Shown: piece after piece, positions 50,175 to 56,955 of the stretch
Position numbering within the stretch: the first letter of the stretch is position 1
How the letters are laid out: the number at the start of each line of letters is the position of its first letter
IMG/VR virus record: IMGVR_UViG_3300024346_000071
Location: 1-58,303 of that record
Strand: one strand, 5' to 3'
DNA from: a virus
Length of the DNA stretch: 58,303 bases
Notes under the pieces: model-generated
Seen by the model: only the letters and a program-made list of their open reading frames with translations
Database searches by the model: none
What the model was told of the DNA's origin: nothing
Translations under genes and position numbers: made by a program

Positions 50175-50534
50175 TTAAATTAATTTTCTTACCTCTTTTT
50201 TTTTCTGAATTGGTTTTCTGAAATTTAAAATGTCTTGTTTATATTTGACTATCTTTGCACACATTTCATACTCTTCCTTTTCTTGAAACCAATTTTTACA
50301 ATGGTCTAATGCTTCAATGAAATCGCTCTTAGGTACAATTGAAATTGCACTAGCATTTGGATGAACTAATATGGCAACCTCATTTAATCCCCTTCGTGCT
50401 GCCTTATGAATATTTTGAGAAACCTGATTCATCACTTCAAACCCACGTTTTTCTAAAAAACGGGCAACCCTTATATTGTTATTAGGGTCTAAATATTTTT
50501 TCCAATCAAGTGTAGTAAACGTTCTGCTTTTCAT
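50175..50534 (-). CDS. Hypothetical basic protein
   Basis: A 119-residue basic protein (KSRTFTTLDWKKYLDPNNNI; KAARRGLNEVAILVHPNASA). It is mixed alpha/beta with no known family recognised. It lies 19 nt before phoH and may belong to the same transcript. Confidence 0.6.
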   Translation of the reverse strand: MKSRTFTTLDWKKYLDPNNNIRVARFLEKRGFEVMNQVSQNIHKAARRGLNEVAILVHPNASAISIVPKSDFIEALDHCKNWFQEKEEYEMCAKIVKYKQDILNFRKPIQKKKEVRKLI

Positions 50535-50583
50535 GATAAAATTATTAGATTACTATTAAATATCAGTTACTAAAAGTTTTCGA

Positions 50584-51510
50584 TTATCGTATGTTATAGG
50601 AATCGTTTCGAAATTGTATTTGTGAGTTATAACCATCGTTATAATATCCCGGACCATAATAATCAGTTGGGTAATATATTCCACCATTTCTATATCCACC
50701 TGATGAATAATCGGGTGTATAGTTAGAAGGGGTATATGGGGGCGATGGTGGCTCTGGTGGCGATGGTTCTGATTGTGGTTGTTTTACAATATTTGAACTA
50801 TTACTTGATTTGTTTGTTATCTTTACTTCTTTTGGTTTAAGAGTATCAGATGTTATTGCAATTGCAAATTCTTTATCATTAAGTGTTTGTTTTAGGTAAT
50901 CACTCCAACCTATTCCAAATGTTCCTTGTGGGTCATGAGTAGTTATCCAAGTACCAATACCATCAATTGGATATATTGGGTCATTAATTATTTTACCAGA
51001 TTGAGTATTTCTAAATTCGTCAGTAAAGACTACTAACCATTGAATATGTAATAACATTTCTTCAATCGTAGAAATAGTTTTGATAACTTTTGTTTCTGAA
51101 TAAAGTTCTCCTATTGATAATTTATTTATTCTATGATGATTTTTTAATTCACCATAATCCATTGGTATTATTGGAACTGTAAATTTATTAAAATATGGAT
51201 TACCATCTTCTTGTGCTTTTAATAATAATTTTTTGAAAGGTGCTGATGTCCATTCTTCCATAAACCCAGCCTCTTCATCATAAAATTGAACAATAAATTT
51301 AAAATCAACATATGGATATATGGTGGGGTCTAATACATTTATTTTATTAATTGGATATGTTTTAAAATCAAGATATGTATTTGTTCTATCTTTTCCATAT
51401 TTACGCACAAACCCTTCCTCCTTTGAATAAAATGATTTTACATTATTCAAATCGTTAGTTGTTTGTGCCGGATAAGTGTTTCGTAAATTTTGTAATTGTA
51501 TATAATCCAT
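50584..51510 (-). CDS. Hypothetical structural-type protein with Pro/Gly/Tyr-rich tail
   Basis: A 308-residue protein. Residues 1-~220 are globular (NVLDPTIYPYVDFKFIVQFY). The tail is Ser/Pro then Gly/Tyr-rich (SEPSPPEPPSPPYTPSNYTP), like the ends of the virion proteins at 4857-11880. A late-type motif lies only 3 nt before its ATG. A virion component away from the main block is likely. Confidence 0.6.
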   Translation of the reverse strand: MDYIQLQNLRNTYPAQTTNDLNNVKSFYSKEEGFVRKYGKDRTNTYLDFKTYPINKINVLDPTIYPYVDFKFIVQFYDEEAGFMEEWTSAPFKKLLLKAQEDGNPYFNKFTVPIIPMDYGELKNHHRINKLSIGELYSETKVIKTISTIEEMLLHIQWLVVFTDEFRNTQSGKIINDPIYPIDGIGTWITTHDPQGTFGIGWSDYLKQTLNDKEFAIAITSDTLKPKEVKITNKSSNSSNIVKQPQSEPSPPEPPSPPYTPSNYTPDYSSGGYRNGGIYYPTDYYGPGYYNDGYNSQIQFRNDSYNIR

Positions 51511-51513
51511 GCC

Positions 51514-51522
51514 TATAAATAT
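51514..51522 (-). promoter_or_regulatory. Late-type promoter motif
   Basis: The coding strand reads ATATTTATA, then GGC and the ATG of the 308-residue gene. If it is a -10-type element, the transcript would start at or inside the start codon. Confidence 0.4.
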
Positions 51523-51538
51523 GGATATATCAAAAATA

Positions 51539-51748
51539 TTATTGTGGAGGGTCTTCTACTATTTCTGCTTCTTCGATTGTTCTGCAGAAAATATAGGTAG
51601 CATTTTTTGTTCTAAACGCAGAATCACAATTTAACCATTCCTTTATTGGGGCAACATCAGGTATTCGCTCGGTTGGGTATTCTGCTACAACTTGATATAG
51701 ATTATCATTTATTTTTTGTATGGGAAAGGGTATTCCTGAGTTACGCAT
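51539..51748 (-). CDS. Small hypothetical protein
   Basis: A 69-residue protein (RNSGIPFPIQKINDNLYQVV) with a compact mixed fold and an acidic end. Its ATG overlaps the upstream stop by one base (TAATG), so it is co-translated with the two-span membrane peptide. No family recognised. Confidence 0.55.
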   Translation of the reverse strand: MRNSGIPFPIQKINDNLYQVVAEYPTERIPDVAPIKEWLNCDSAFRTKNATYIFCRTIEEAEIVEDPPQ

Positions 51749-51927
51749 TATTTATTGTATTCTTTGAATCCAACGATAACAACCATTACCAACATCAATG
51801 CACCAAATATTTCTAGTAGAGATGATTGATTAGTTGGGTGGAGATGTCCATCATATACATATACTGCTAGGGTTATCAATAGTATCGTAAGGATTCCTTT
51901 TAAGTAATTTGAAAATGATTCGTTCAT
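51748..51927 (-). CDS. 59-residue two-span membrane protein
   Basis: A short ORF with two membrane helices (GILTILLITLAVYVYD; FGALMLVMVVIVGF) joined by a polar loop. It starts 11 nt after the RNA ligase stop and overlaps the next gene by one base. The function is unknown. Confidence 0.6.
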   Translation of the reverse strand: MNESFSNYLKGILTILLITLAVYVYDGHLHPTNQSSLLEIFGALMLVMVVIVGFKEYNK

Positions 51928-51938
51928 AATTTATAATT

Positions 51939-53054
51939 TTAATGTGAATCTTCTACATTATGTTTTTCTGCAAAGATTAAATAATCTGGATTAATAACTT
52001 TTGCAATCTTTTGTCTTTCGCCGGTTTGGTGTTTGATTACAATTCCTTCCTCTGGTACTTTTGTGTTTGGAATAAAATTATTAAATGTGTATTTATCTTG
52101 TACCTCTTGTGACCAACTTCCGTAGTGTAAAATTTCTACATAAGGTAATTCTAAAATATCTTTAATCAGTAACCTAGCATTAATAACACTTAAATACTCA
52201 CTATTCTCTTTTACATCGAATCCTACGAACTTAATATCCGTTAACCCATAATCATATCCCTTTTGGATTCCCGCTCCGTAAATCTCACCATATAAGGTAA
52301 TACCATCACCAATCTCCGGCTCCATTGTATTACTCTTAACATACTCCCACAATTTATTTTTGATATCATATTTCTTTTCAATATCATACCAAACATTTGT
52401 ATCATAGAATCCTTGAGAATCTGAGCCCTTCTCTACATTATGTGAACCAACTACGAATTCATATTCAATCCATTTGTTACCAAAGAATTTTTTGATTCTA
52501 TCTAATATGGATAATTTATTTTTCTTAACAATACCATATCTTGCATTTGTTCCGTGAATCTTACGAGTGATTTCCACCATGTCATCTTCGGTAAACATTC
52601 CAGGTACGTTTTTCAAATTGGGAAACTTATAGTAAACATGAAAGTGTGGGTTATCTTGATAACGAATCTTTTTACCACTTGCTAATTGAACCATTTTAAC
52701 AGGTGGTTCGTATTTGTAAATACCTAAATAATCCATCATATCATCACCTTCACTAACGATTAGGGGTAATGCATATTGGATAATTAAAGACTCACTATAA
52801 ACTCCTCTTAATTTAACAGTTCTAACCCTACCACCATTACGAAGATAATTGGTTACTCCTAATTTTTCAGATAACTCAAATGGAATAACTGCATCGGTTG
52901 TAGCACAGATTACCAACTCACCAACACTATGAGCATCTTTTTTTACTATACAATTCCAACCACCAACTACTGCTAATTCAATATTATCAGCTCCTTCGAT
53001 TGGTTTGATTTCATTTATTGTTGCAACGTAGCAAACTGAATTATTATTTTCCAT
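51939..53054 (-). CDS. RNA ligase with N-terminal OB domain (Rnl5-like)
   Basis: A 371-residue ATP-dependent RNA ligase. The first ~110 residues form an OB-type module (YVATINEIKPIEGADNIELA; VGELVICATTDAVIPFE), as in the Deinococcus Rnl family. Motif I is Lys165-I-H-G in EITRKIHGTNARYGIV; YGEIYGAG is motif IIIa-like; EGIVIKHQTG is motif IV; KIAKVINPDYL is motif V. It seals nicked RNA. Four nt separate it from the 5'-kinase gene, implying joint RNA repair. Confidence 0.87.
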   Translation of the reverse strand: MENNNSVCYVATINEIKPIEGADNIELAVVGGWNCIVKKDAHSVGELVICATTDAVIPFELSEKLGVTNYLRNGGRVRTVKLRGVYSESLIIQYALPLIVSEGDDMMDYLGIYKYEPPVKMVQLASGKKIRYQDNPHFHVYYKFPNLKNVPGMFTEDDMVEITRKIHGTNARYGIVKKNKLSILDRIKKFFGNKWIEYEFVVGSHNVEKGSDSQGFYDTNVWYDIEKKYDIKNKLWEYVKSNTMEPEIGDGITLYGEIYGAGIQKGYDYGLTDIKFVGFDVKENSEYLSVINARLLIKDILELPYVEILHYGSWSQEVQDKYTFNNFIPNTKVPEEGIVIKHQTGERQKIAKVINPDYLIFAEKHNVEDSH

Positions 53055-53058
53055 CTTC

Positions 53059-53472
53059 TTATAATTTTACTTCAAATCTATTTTTCATTTGTTCTAACTT
53101 TTCAGCAGGAACTCCATGCTGATTTACTCCACCATGCCTATTCTCTACAATAATAGTAAATACCATATAACCATACTTTTCAGCTAACTTATAGTAAGCT
53201 TCCATCTCCCACTCTTGTGTAAAAGTATTTGATACTACAATTTCTGGATAGAATTGTGGATTTACTCCGTTATCTTTCATACGAATTTCCACTTGCTCTC
53301 TACACCATTCATGTGCTTCTCTTAATTTAGTAGCATCAAAGTTATAGTTACCTTCCTTATCATAGAAGAACTTATCAGCTTCACAAATTGAGTAATCGTT
53401 CCAAATAAAATTGGCGAATGTACTCTTACCACTTCCTGGCAATCCTCTTACTAATGTTAATATCTTATTCAT
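53059..53472 (-). CDS. Polynucleotide 5'-kinase-like P-loop protein
   Basis: A 137-residue AAA_33-type kinase: VRGLPGSGKSTFANF (P-loop, 8-22), CEADKFFYDKEGNYNFDATK, REAHEWCREQVE and VVSNTFTQEWEMEAYYKLA correspond to the T4 polynucleotide kinase 5'-domain. The 3'-phosphatase domain of T4 Pnkp is missing here but a matching free-standing domain is at 26452-26889. It is adjacent to the RNA ligase. Confidence 0.85.
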   Translation of the reverse strand: MNKILTLVRGLPGSGKSTFANFIWNDYSICEADKFFYDKEGNYNFDATKLREAHEWCREQVEIRMKDNGVNPQFYPEIVVSNTFTQEWEMEAYYKLAEKYGYMVFTIIVENRHGGVNQHGVPAEKLEQMKNRFEVKL

Positions 53473-53490
53473 ATCATATATTTTATTTTT

Positions 53491-53898
53491 TTATAAATAA
53501 CCTCCTAATAATGCTTCACTCATTCTATTAGCATCATATTCTTTTACTAATTTATTTATTTTTTCTTCTATACCATTTGAAATTATAGTTTCTAATGAGT
53601 TAGGCATATCAGTATCAAAATAAAATCTAGACATATTAAATTTCAATTTTATTTGAGAATATTTAAAACCAGGAATAGTTACCAATCCTTTATCAAATAT
53701 ACTATCTAAGTATTCTATTACTGATGGGATATTTATATCCAATCCGTAATGTCCTTCTTCTAAATAATCTTTATACTTTTTGTTGAATTCGTGTGTTGTC
53801 ATATATTTTATTTCTTGTTTATCAATAAACTCTTTTATAGCTTGTCGTTTTTCATCATTGAATACATCTTCCAATTTAATTTCTTGTTTAGTTTCCAT
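53491..53898 (-). CDS. Hypothetical protein
   Basis: A 135-residue charged protein (ETKQEIKLEDVFNDEKRQAI; EFNKKYKDYLEEGHYGLDIN). It is helical with no domain recognised. It lies 6 nt after the phosphoesterase stop and 18 nt before the kinase gene, in the RNA-repair operon. Confidence 0.6.
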   Translation of the reverse strand: METKQEIKLEDVFNDEKRQAIKEFIDKQEIKYMTTHEFNKKYKDYLEEGHYGLDINIPSVIEYLDSIFDKGLVTIPGFKYSQIKLKFNMSRFYFDTDMPNSLETIISNGIEEKINKLVKEYDANRMSEALLGGYL

Positions 53899-53904
53899 AC
53901 CATT

Positions 53905-54558
53905 TTATCTATAATTTTCGACTATTTCGTGATGGTCTTTACTGAATAAACTCTTAACTGGTCTATCTCTCATAATGGATAATATCTCACTCATATCAAT
54001 TGGATATAAGTTATTACCCTCACATCCCACATCCATCATCTTACCTTCTTGTAATCTCATTGATGGATTAAAGTGAACGTGTCCATGTAAGTGAATTGCT
54101 CCCCTCGCCATATTATCCCAACTTGCGATTGGAAAGTGCATTAGAGCAAAACGTGCTTCATCTTGTAACGGAGTTCCCACATTCCACTTTACAATCAAAT
54201 CCAAATATTTGTTTACCGAACTGAAAAGGGATTGAACCTCTTCTTTGTTATTTCCAATGTGATGGTCGTGATTGCCCAATATTAAATGGATATTCTTACA
54301 TACGATTTGGTCTCTGAACTTTTGTATTTGTTCAAACCCACCAAAACTCCAATCACCTAAATGAAATAGGATATCATCTTGTCCGACCAATTCGTTGATG
54401 TTACCAACAAGGTGGGCGTTCATATGTTCCAATGATTTAAACTCCCTTATTGTTACGGGGTCTGACCATTGGGTTGTAGATGAACATATATTAGCATGGT
54501 TGTAGTGGGTATCACTTGTGAACCATAACCTTTGTCCTTTGTTTAGATTTAATTTCAT
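53905..54558 (-). CDS. Calcineurin-like metallophosphoesterase
   Basis: A 217-residue phosphoesterase with the full metal-ligand set: WFTSDTHYNHANIC (D-x-H), LFHLGDWSFGG (GD), LILGNHDHHIG (GNHD), and AIHLHGHVHFN (GHxH). This subfamily is common in phages. RNA 2',3'-cyclic phosphate or nucleotide substrates are possible. First gene of the kinase/ligase operon, behind the promoter at 54575-54606. Confidence 0.9.
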   Translation of the reverse strand: MKLNLNKGQRLWFTSDTHYNHANICSSTTQWSDPVTIREFKSLEHMNAHLVGNINELVGQDDILFHLGDWSFGGFEQIQKFRDQIVCKNIHLILGNHDHHIGNNKEEVQSLFSSVNKYLDLIVKWNVGTPLQDEARFALMHFPIASWDNMARGAIHLHGHVHFNPSMRLQEGKMMDVGCEGNNLYPIDMSEILSIMRDRPVKSLFSKDHHEIVENYR

Positions 54559-54574
54559 AACCTTTTCTTATAAC

Positions 54575-54606
54575 CAAATATACAAAAAAAATCCCATATT
54601 ACCAAA
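54575..54606 (-). promoter_or_regulatory. Host-type (Bacteroidetes sigma-A-like) promoter
   Basis: TTTGG (54602-54606), 19-nt spacer, TATATTTG (54575-54582) on the minus strand, 16 nt before the phosphoesterase start. Drives the RNA-repair operon. Confidence 0.87.
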
Positions 54607-54624
54607 TAAAATATGAGATTTTTA

Positions 54625-54701
54625 TGGTGGACCAGATAGGAATCGAACCTATTACCTACTGATTATGAGTCAGTTGCTCTAACCGAATGAGCTACAAGTC
54701 C
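54625..54701 (-). tRNA. tRNA with CAT anticodon (Met or Ile2)
   Basis: 77 nt including an encoded CCA. Anticodon loop CTCATAA on a 5-bp stem, TTCGATT T loop. Pair 1-72 is G-C, so it is not an initiator. It could be elongator Met, or Ile2 (lysidine) reading AUA. Confidence 0.93.
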
Positions 54702-54750
54702 ATTATCGTTTAATCTAACGATAAAATCTGATATCGTTTCTTCCAACGAT

Positions 54751-54951
54751 AAAAAATAAGCAGGTGTGGAATCACCTACTTATATAGTGAATGAGAAACA
54801 TATGAATCTCTTGCGGCTATATCACCAAAGCCCATAAGGTGCCGGAGGAAGGGTTGGTTACCTACACGAGGTCCTTTCGGAGTACTCATCTTCTAGAATA
54901 GACACGTCTCAATGTAACTCGTCAGTACATTGTTTATTCCGCCACTCCGGC
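54751..54951 (-). ncRNA. Structured non-coding RNA with intrinsic terminator, tRNA-Leu-like 5' end
   Basis: About 200 nt with no ORF. The 5' end (GCCGGAGTGGCGGAAT) matches the tRNA-Leu(TAA) of this array at 14 of 16 positions. GCCGGAG pairs with CTCCGGC (54841-54847), enclosing hairpins CAATGTA/TACATTG, TCC-GAAA-GGA (GNRA loop) and ACCT/AGGT. No T arm is present. A second domain has GATATAG/CTATAT and GAGA/TCTC. The 3' end is a 9-bp hairpin (54758-54781, loop ATTCCA) followed by a T tract: an intrinsic terminator on this strand. No known RNA family recognised. Confidence 0.6.
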
Positions 54952-54959
54952 ATATTTCT

Positions 54960-55133
54960 TTAATCTTTTAATTCATTAATAAGACTATCTATCATATCAT
55001 CACCTAAAGAAATTTGGTGCAGTTCTTTTAATTTTAGATAGTTTTCTAAATACATTGATGTACTTACTACCTTGTCACCTTTTTGTATCTTTATTTTAAT
55101 GATACCACTTTCATTTGTTAATTCATTTTCCAT
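54960..55133 (-). CDS. 57-residue hypothetical protein within the tRNA array
   Basis: An ATG-to-TAA ORF (ENELTNESGIIKIKIQKGDK; then YLENYLKLKELHQISLGDDM) of mixed strand/helix type. It lies between tRNA-Ala and the structured RNA, ending 8 nt before the latter. Protein-like composition supports it. The function is unknown. Confidence 0.55.
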   Translation of the reverse strand: MENELTNESGIIKIKIQKGDKVVSTSMYLENYLKLKELHQISLGDDMIDSLINELKD

Positions 55134-55150
55134 AACTATTTGTTTTTTTT

Positions 55151-55227
55151 TGGTGGAGGTGGCAGGAATCGAACCTGTGACCCTCTGCGTGCAAGGCAGA
55201 TGCTCTAGCCAACTGAGCTACACCCCC
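55151..55227 (-). tRNA. tRNA-Ala(TGC)
   Basis: 77 nt with encoded CCA. Anticodon loop CTTGCAC on stem TCTGC/GCAGA, TTCGATT T loop, 7-bp acceptor with one G-T pair. Confidence 0.95.
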
Positions 55228-55238
55228 AAAAAAAATAA

Positions 55239-55342
55239 TGTAACGGCTGTGCGGTTTGTATCTCATCCACTCCTTTATACGAGTTTCAAAAGTTTCCATT
55301 TCATACTTAGCGTCCGTTCCGCCATTCTTTCGAATCGTTACA
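55239..55342 (-). ncRNA. Possible structured RNA between tRNA-Ala and tRNA-Leu
   Basis: A 104-nt element closed by a perfect 7-bp TGTAACG/CGTTACA helix, with a GCGG/CCGC inner helix, an ATTC-GAAA-GAAT hairpin (GNRA loop) and an ACTC/GAGT hairpin. It is not a tRNA (no anticodon or T arm). An ORF frame runs through it but extends into the flanking tRNAs and lacks a good start. It would be cut out by tRNA end processing. Confidence 0.35.
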
Positions 55343-55344
55343 CG

Positions 55345-55427
55345 TACCAGAGATGGGAGTCGAACCCATACGAGCGTCTGCTCACGACATTTTAAGTGTC
55401 GCATGTCTACCATTCCATCACTCCGGC
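55345..55427 (-). tRNA. tRNA-Leu(TAA)
   Basis: 83 nt, no encoded CCA. Anticodon loop CTTAAAA on CGACA/TGTCG, long variable arm as in class II tRNAs, TTCGACT T loop. Confidence 0.94.
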
Positions 55428-55434
55428 ATCTATA

Positions 55435-55851
55435 CTATTTTATAACTGCGTAAAGTTTTGCTTTCTTAAAAGATGTTTGTTTATCACCTTCACCAATTAA
55501 GATATCAACTTTATTTTTATATCTCCTATTCATCACATCCCTTATAGTATAAGTACCACTAAGTTTACCAATGCCTGTAATTCTTACTTTCTTGCCAAAC
55601 TTATACTTTCTTTTCAAATCTCTACTCACTGCTATTATCCTTTGCCTCTTTGGATTTGCAGGATTGATTTTATACCCACTTGCAGTAATCAAAGGTGTAC
55701 TATCAGTTTGTTCAATAGTAGGTGAATAGGTTGTTACTGAAACAATATCAGGTTCAATCCCTTTAATCTCCATTTCAATTTCTCTCTCCATCATATTAAT
55801 TTCTATTGGTAGAATGAATAATATGAAAGATAAAATTACATTTGTATACAT
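55435..55851 (-). CDS. Exported 3D-domain (double-psi barrel) protein
   Basis: A 138-residue protein. A hydrophobic N-terminal segment (NVILSFILFILPIEI) acts as a signal or anchor. The C-terminal ~90 residues match the 3D/RlpA-like barrel (TASGYKINPANPKRQRIIAV; TIRDVMNRRYKNKVDILIGE, with the typical Asp residues), found in cell-wall-acting enzymes such as MltA-type transglycosylases. It is encoded inside the tRNA array. A lysis or wall-remodelling role is inferred. Confidence 0.7.
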   Translation of the reverse strand: MYTNVILSFILFILPIEINMMEREIEMEIKGIEPDIVSVTTYSPTIEQTDSTPLITASGYKINPANPKRQRIIAVSRDLKRKYKFGKKVRITGIGKLSGTYTIRDVMNRRYKNKVDILIGEGDKQTSFKKAKLYAVIK

Positions 55852-55875
55852 AACATTTTATTTTAAAGTTTAACG

Positions 55876-55949
55876 TGATTCGGAAAGGATTCGAACCTTT
55901 GGCCTATTCATTAGAAGTGAATTGCTCTATCCAACTGAGCTACCGAACC
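55876..55949 (-). tRNA. tRNA-Arg(TCT)
   Basis: 74 nt, no encoded CCA. Loop CTTCTAA on ATTCA/TGAAT, TTCGAAT T loop. It reads AGA, a favoured Arg codon in AT-rich genomes. Confidence 0.95.
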
Positions 55950-55953
55950 GTTG

Positions 55954-56027
55954 CGGATTGGACGGGACTCGAACCCGTGACCTCCGCCGTGACAGGGCGG
56001 CATTCTAACCAACTGAACTACCAATCC
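55954..56027 (-). tRNA. tRNA-Asp(GTC)
   Basis: 74 nt, no encoded CCA. Loop CTGTCAC on CCGCC/GGCGG, perfect GGATTGG/CCAATCC acceptor, discriminator G as expected for Asp. Confidence 0.96.
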
Positions 56028-56032
56028 TTTTG

Positions 56033-56106
56033 AGCCTCCTGTCGGATTCGAACCAACGACCACCTGATTACAAATCAGGAGCTCTGGCCAACTGAGCTAA
56101 GGAGGC
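56033..56106 (-). tRNA. tRNA-Thr(TGT)
   Basis: 74 nt, no encoded CCA. Loop TTTGTAA on CCTGA/TCAGG, perfect GCCTCCT/AGGAGGC acceptor, TTCGAAT T loop. Confidence 0.95.
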
Positions 56107-56110
56107 AATT

Positions 56111-56176
56111 AATAGGTGAGGCTTAATTATTTAACTTTTTACCATCATTAAGTCTTTAATGCTTTAGACACCTATT
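56111..56176 (-). ncRNA. tRNA-sized three-helix element (not a tRNA)
   Basis: A 66-nt element closed by a perfect 8-bp AATAGGTG/CACCTATT helix, enclosing a CATTAA-AGAC-TTAATG hairpin and a TTAA/TTAA hairpin. It sits between tRNA-Thr and tRNA-Glu, spaced like a tRNA, but lacks a T arm, a D arm and a plausible anticodon arm. Confidence 0.35.
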
Positions 56177-56177
56177 G

Positions 56178-56249
56178 TACTCAGTACGGGATTCGAACCC
56201 GTATTACATCCGTGAAAGGGATGTGACCTAACCCTTAGTCGAACTGAGC
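56178..56249 (-). tRNA. tRNA-Glu(TTC)
   Basis: 72 nt, no encoded CCA. Loop CTTTCAC on ACATCC/GGATGT, GCTCAGT/ACTGAGT acceptor, TTCGAAT T loop. First tRNA after the promoter at 56269. Confidence 0.93.
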
Positions 56250-56268
56250 GTTAATTCTTATAACAATG

Positions 56269-56300
56269 TAAAGATACGAAGAATATTCCACATATCCAAA
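56269..56300 (-). promoter_or_regulatory. Host-type promoter inside the tRNA array
   Basis: TTTGG (56296-56300), 19-nt spacer, TATCTTTA (56269-56276) on the minus strand, directly after the RNase H-like gene. Drives tRNA-Glu, Thr, Asp, Arg and the genes beyond. Confidence 0.82.
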
Positions 56301-56301
56301 T

Positions 56302-56763
56302 TTAATTATGTATTTTTACTAAATGGTCAGCAGCATAAGTTGCTATTGGTCCTAAAGATTTATACCTTACTGAATACCCCATACCTTCAACCATACCCAC
56401 AGCCTGACGAAATACTTCGTTAGATTTGAAACGAGGGTCTGGGTTCAAGTCAATATCAATCCACTTAGGTTTTGGGATACCCGCCTCACGTAATTCTTCG
56501 GCAGTTTCAATTGCAAACCAAACTTCTTGTAATAATCTAACTGAACGGATTCTTTCCCTTTCACTATTCCATCTTCTATACAATACATGTGCACCCTTTC
56601 CTTTTCTATATAAGGCAACTACGATTGCGTAGATAGTTTTGTTACCTGAATTTTGTGAATCGCATCCAATTAGGATTTCGGCATCAGTATTCGTAATCAT
56701 ATATTCTTTGATATATGAAATCAATTCCACTTCTTCTGCTGTATACAATTTTCTATAAACCAT
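56302..56763 (-). CDS. RNase H-like fold protein (DUF458/YkuK type)
   Basis: A 153-residue protein. AEILIGCDSQNSGNKTIYAI then VALYRKGKGAHVLYRRW (about 28-66) and PKWIDIDLNPDPRFKSNEV (about 99-117) carry the spaced acidic residues of the predicted RNase H-like nucleases of the DUF458 family. A role in RNA or DNA processing is inferred from the fold. It lies between two tRNA groups, so tRNA-related processing is possible. Confidence 0.75.
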   Translation of the reverse strand: MVYRKLYTAEEVELISYIKEYMITNTDAEILIGCDSQNSGNKTIYAIVVALYRKGKGAHVLYRRWNSERERIRSVRLLQEVWFAIETAEELREAGIPKPKWIDIDLNPDPRFKSNEVFRQAVGMVEGMGYSVRYKSLGPIATYAADHLVKIHN

Positions 56764-56783
56764 AATTTTACCTTTTTAGTTTG

Positions 56784-56858
56784 TACCCATAGTAGGACTC
56801 GAACCTACAATTGTGTGGTGTCTAAAGCCACTGCGTATTCCAATTCCGCCATACGGGT
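56784..56858 (-). tRNA. tRNA-Leu(TAG), atypical short variable region
   Basis: 75 nt. The D-arm is of the Leu type (TGGCGGAATTGG), and loop TTTAGAC gives anticodon TAG with one C-A mismatch at the stem top. The variable region is only ~6 nt, unusually short for Leu. The acceptor ACCCGTA/TATGGGT is good. Confidence 0.8.
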
Positions 56859-56867
56859 ATTTTTCAG

Positions 56868-56953
56868 TAGAGAGTAAGGGGTTCGAACCCTTGCGACTTT
56901 AACATCCTACCTGTTTAGCAAACAGGCCCCTTCACCAACTTGGGTAACTCTCT
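56868..56953 (-). tRNA. tRNA-Ser(GCT)
   Basis: 86 nt with the long variable arm of Ser tRNAs. Loop TTGCTAA on CCTGT/ACAGG, acceptor AGAGAGT/ACTCTCT, no encoded CCA. Confidence 0.95.
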
Positions 56954-56955
56954 AT

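Noticed and set aside
54841-54951. Hammerhead ribozyme in the structured RNA (CTGACGA and CCGAAAG segments)
   Set aside because: The CTGACGA segment lies in a hairpin loop and the GAAA is a GNRA loop; stem II and the cleavage triplet cannot be arranged.
54841-54951. A canonical tRNA-Leu at the structured RNA
   Set aside because: Only the 5' 16 nt and the acceptor pairing fit; there is no anticodon arm or T arm.
55123-55413. Minus-strand 96-codon ORF across tRNA-Leu and tRNA-Ala
   Set aside because: Most of it is tRNA sequence read as protein (GGVAQLARA is the usual tRNA signature), and it has no credible start.
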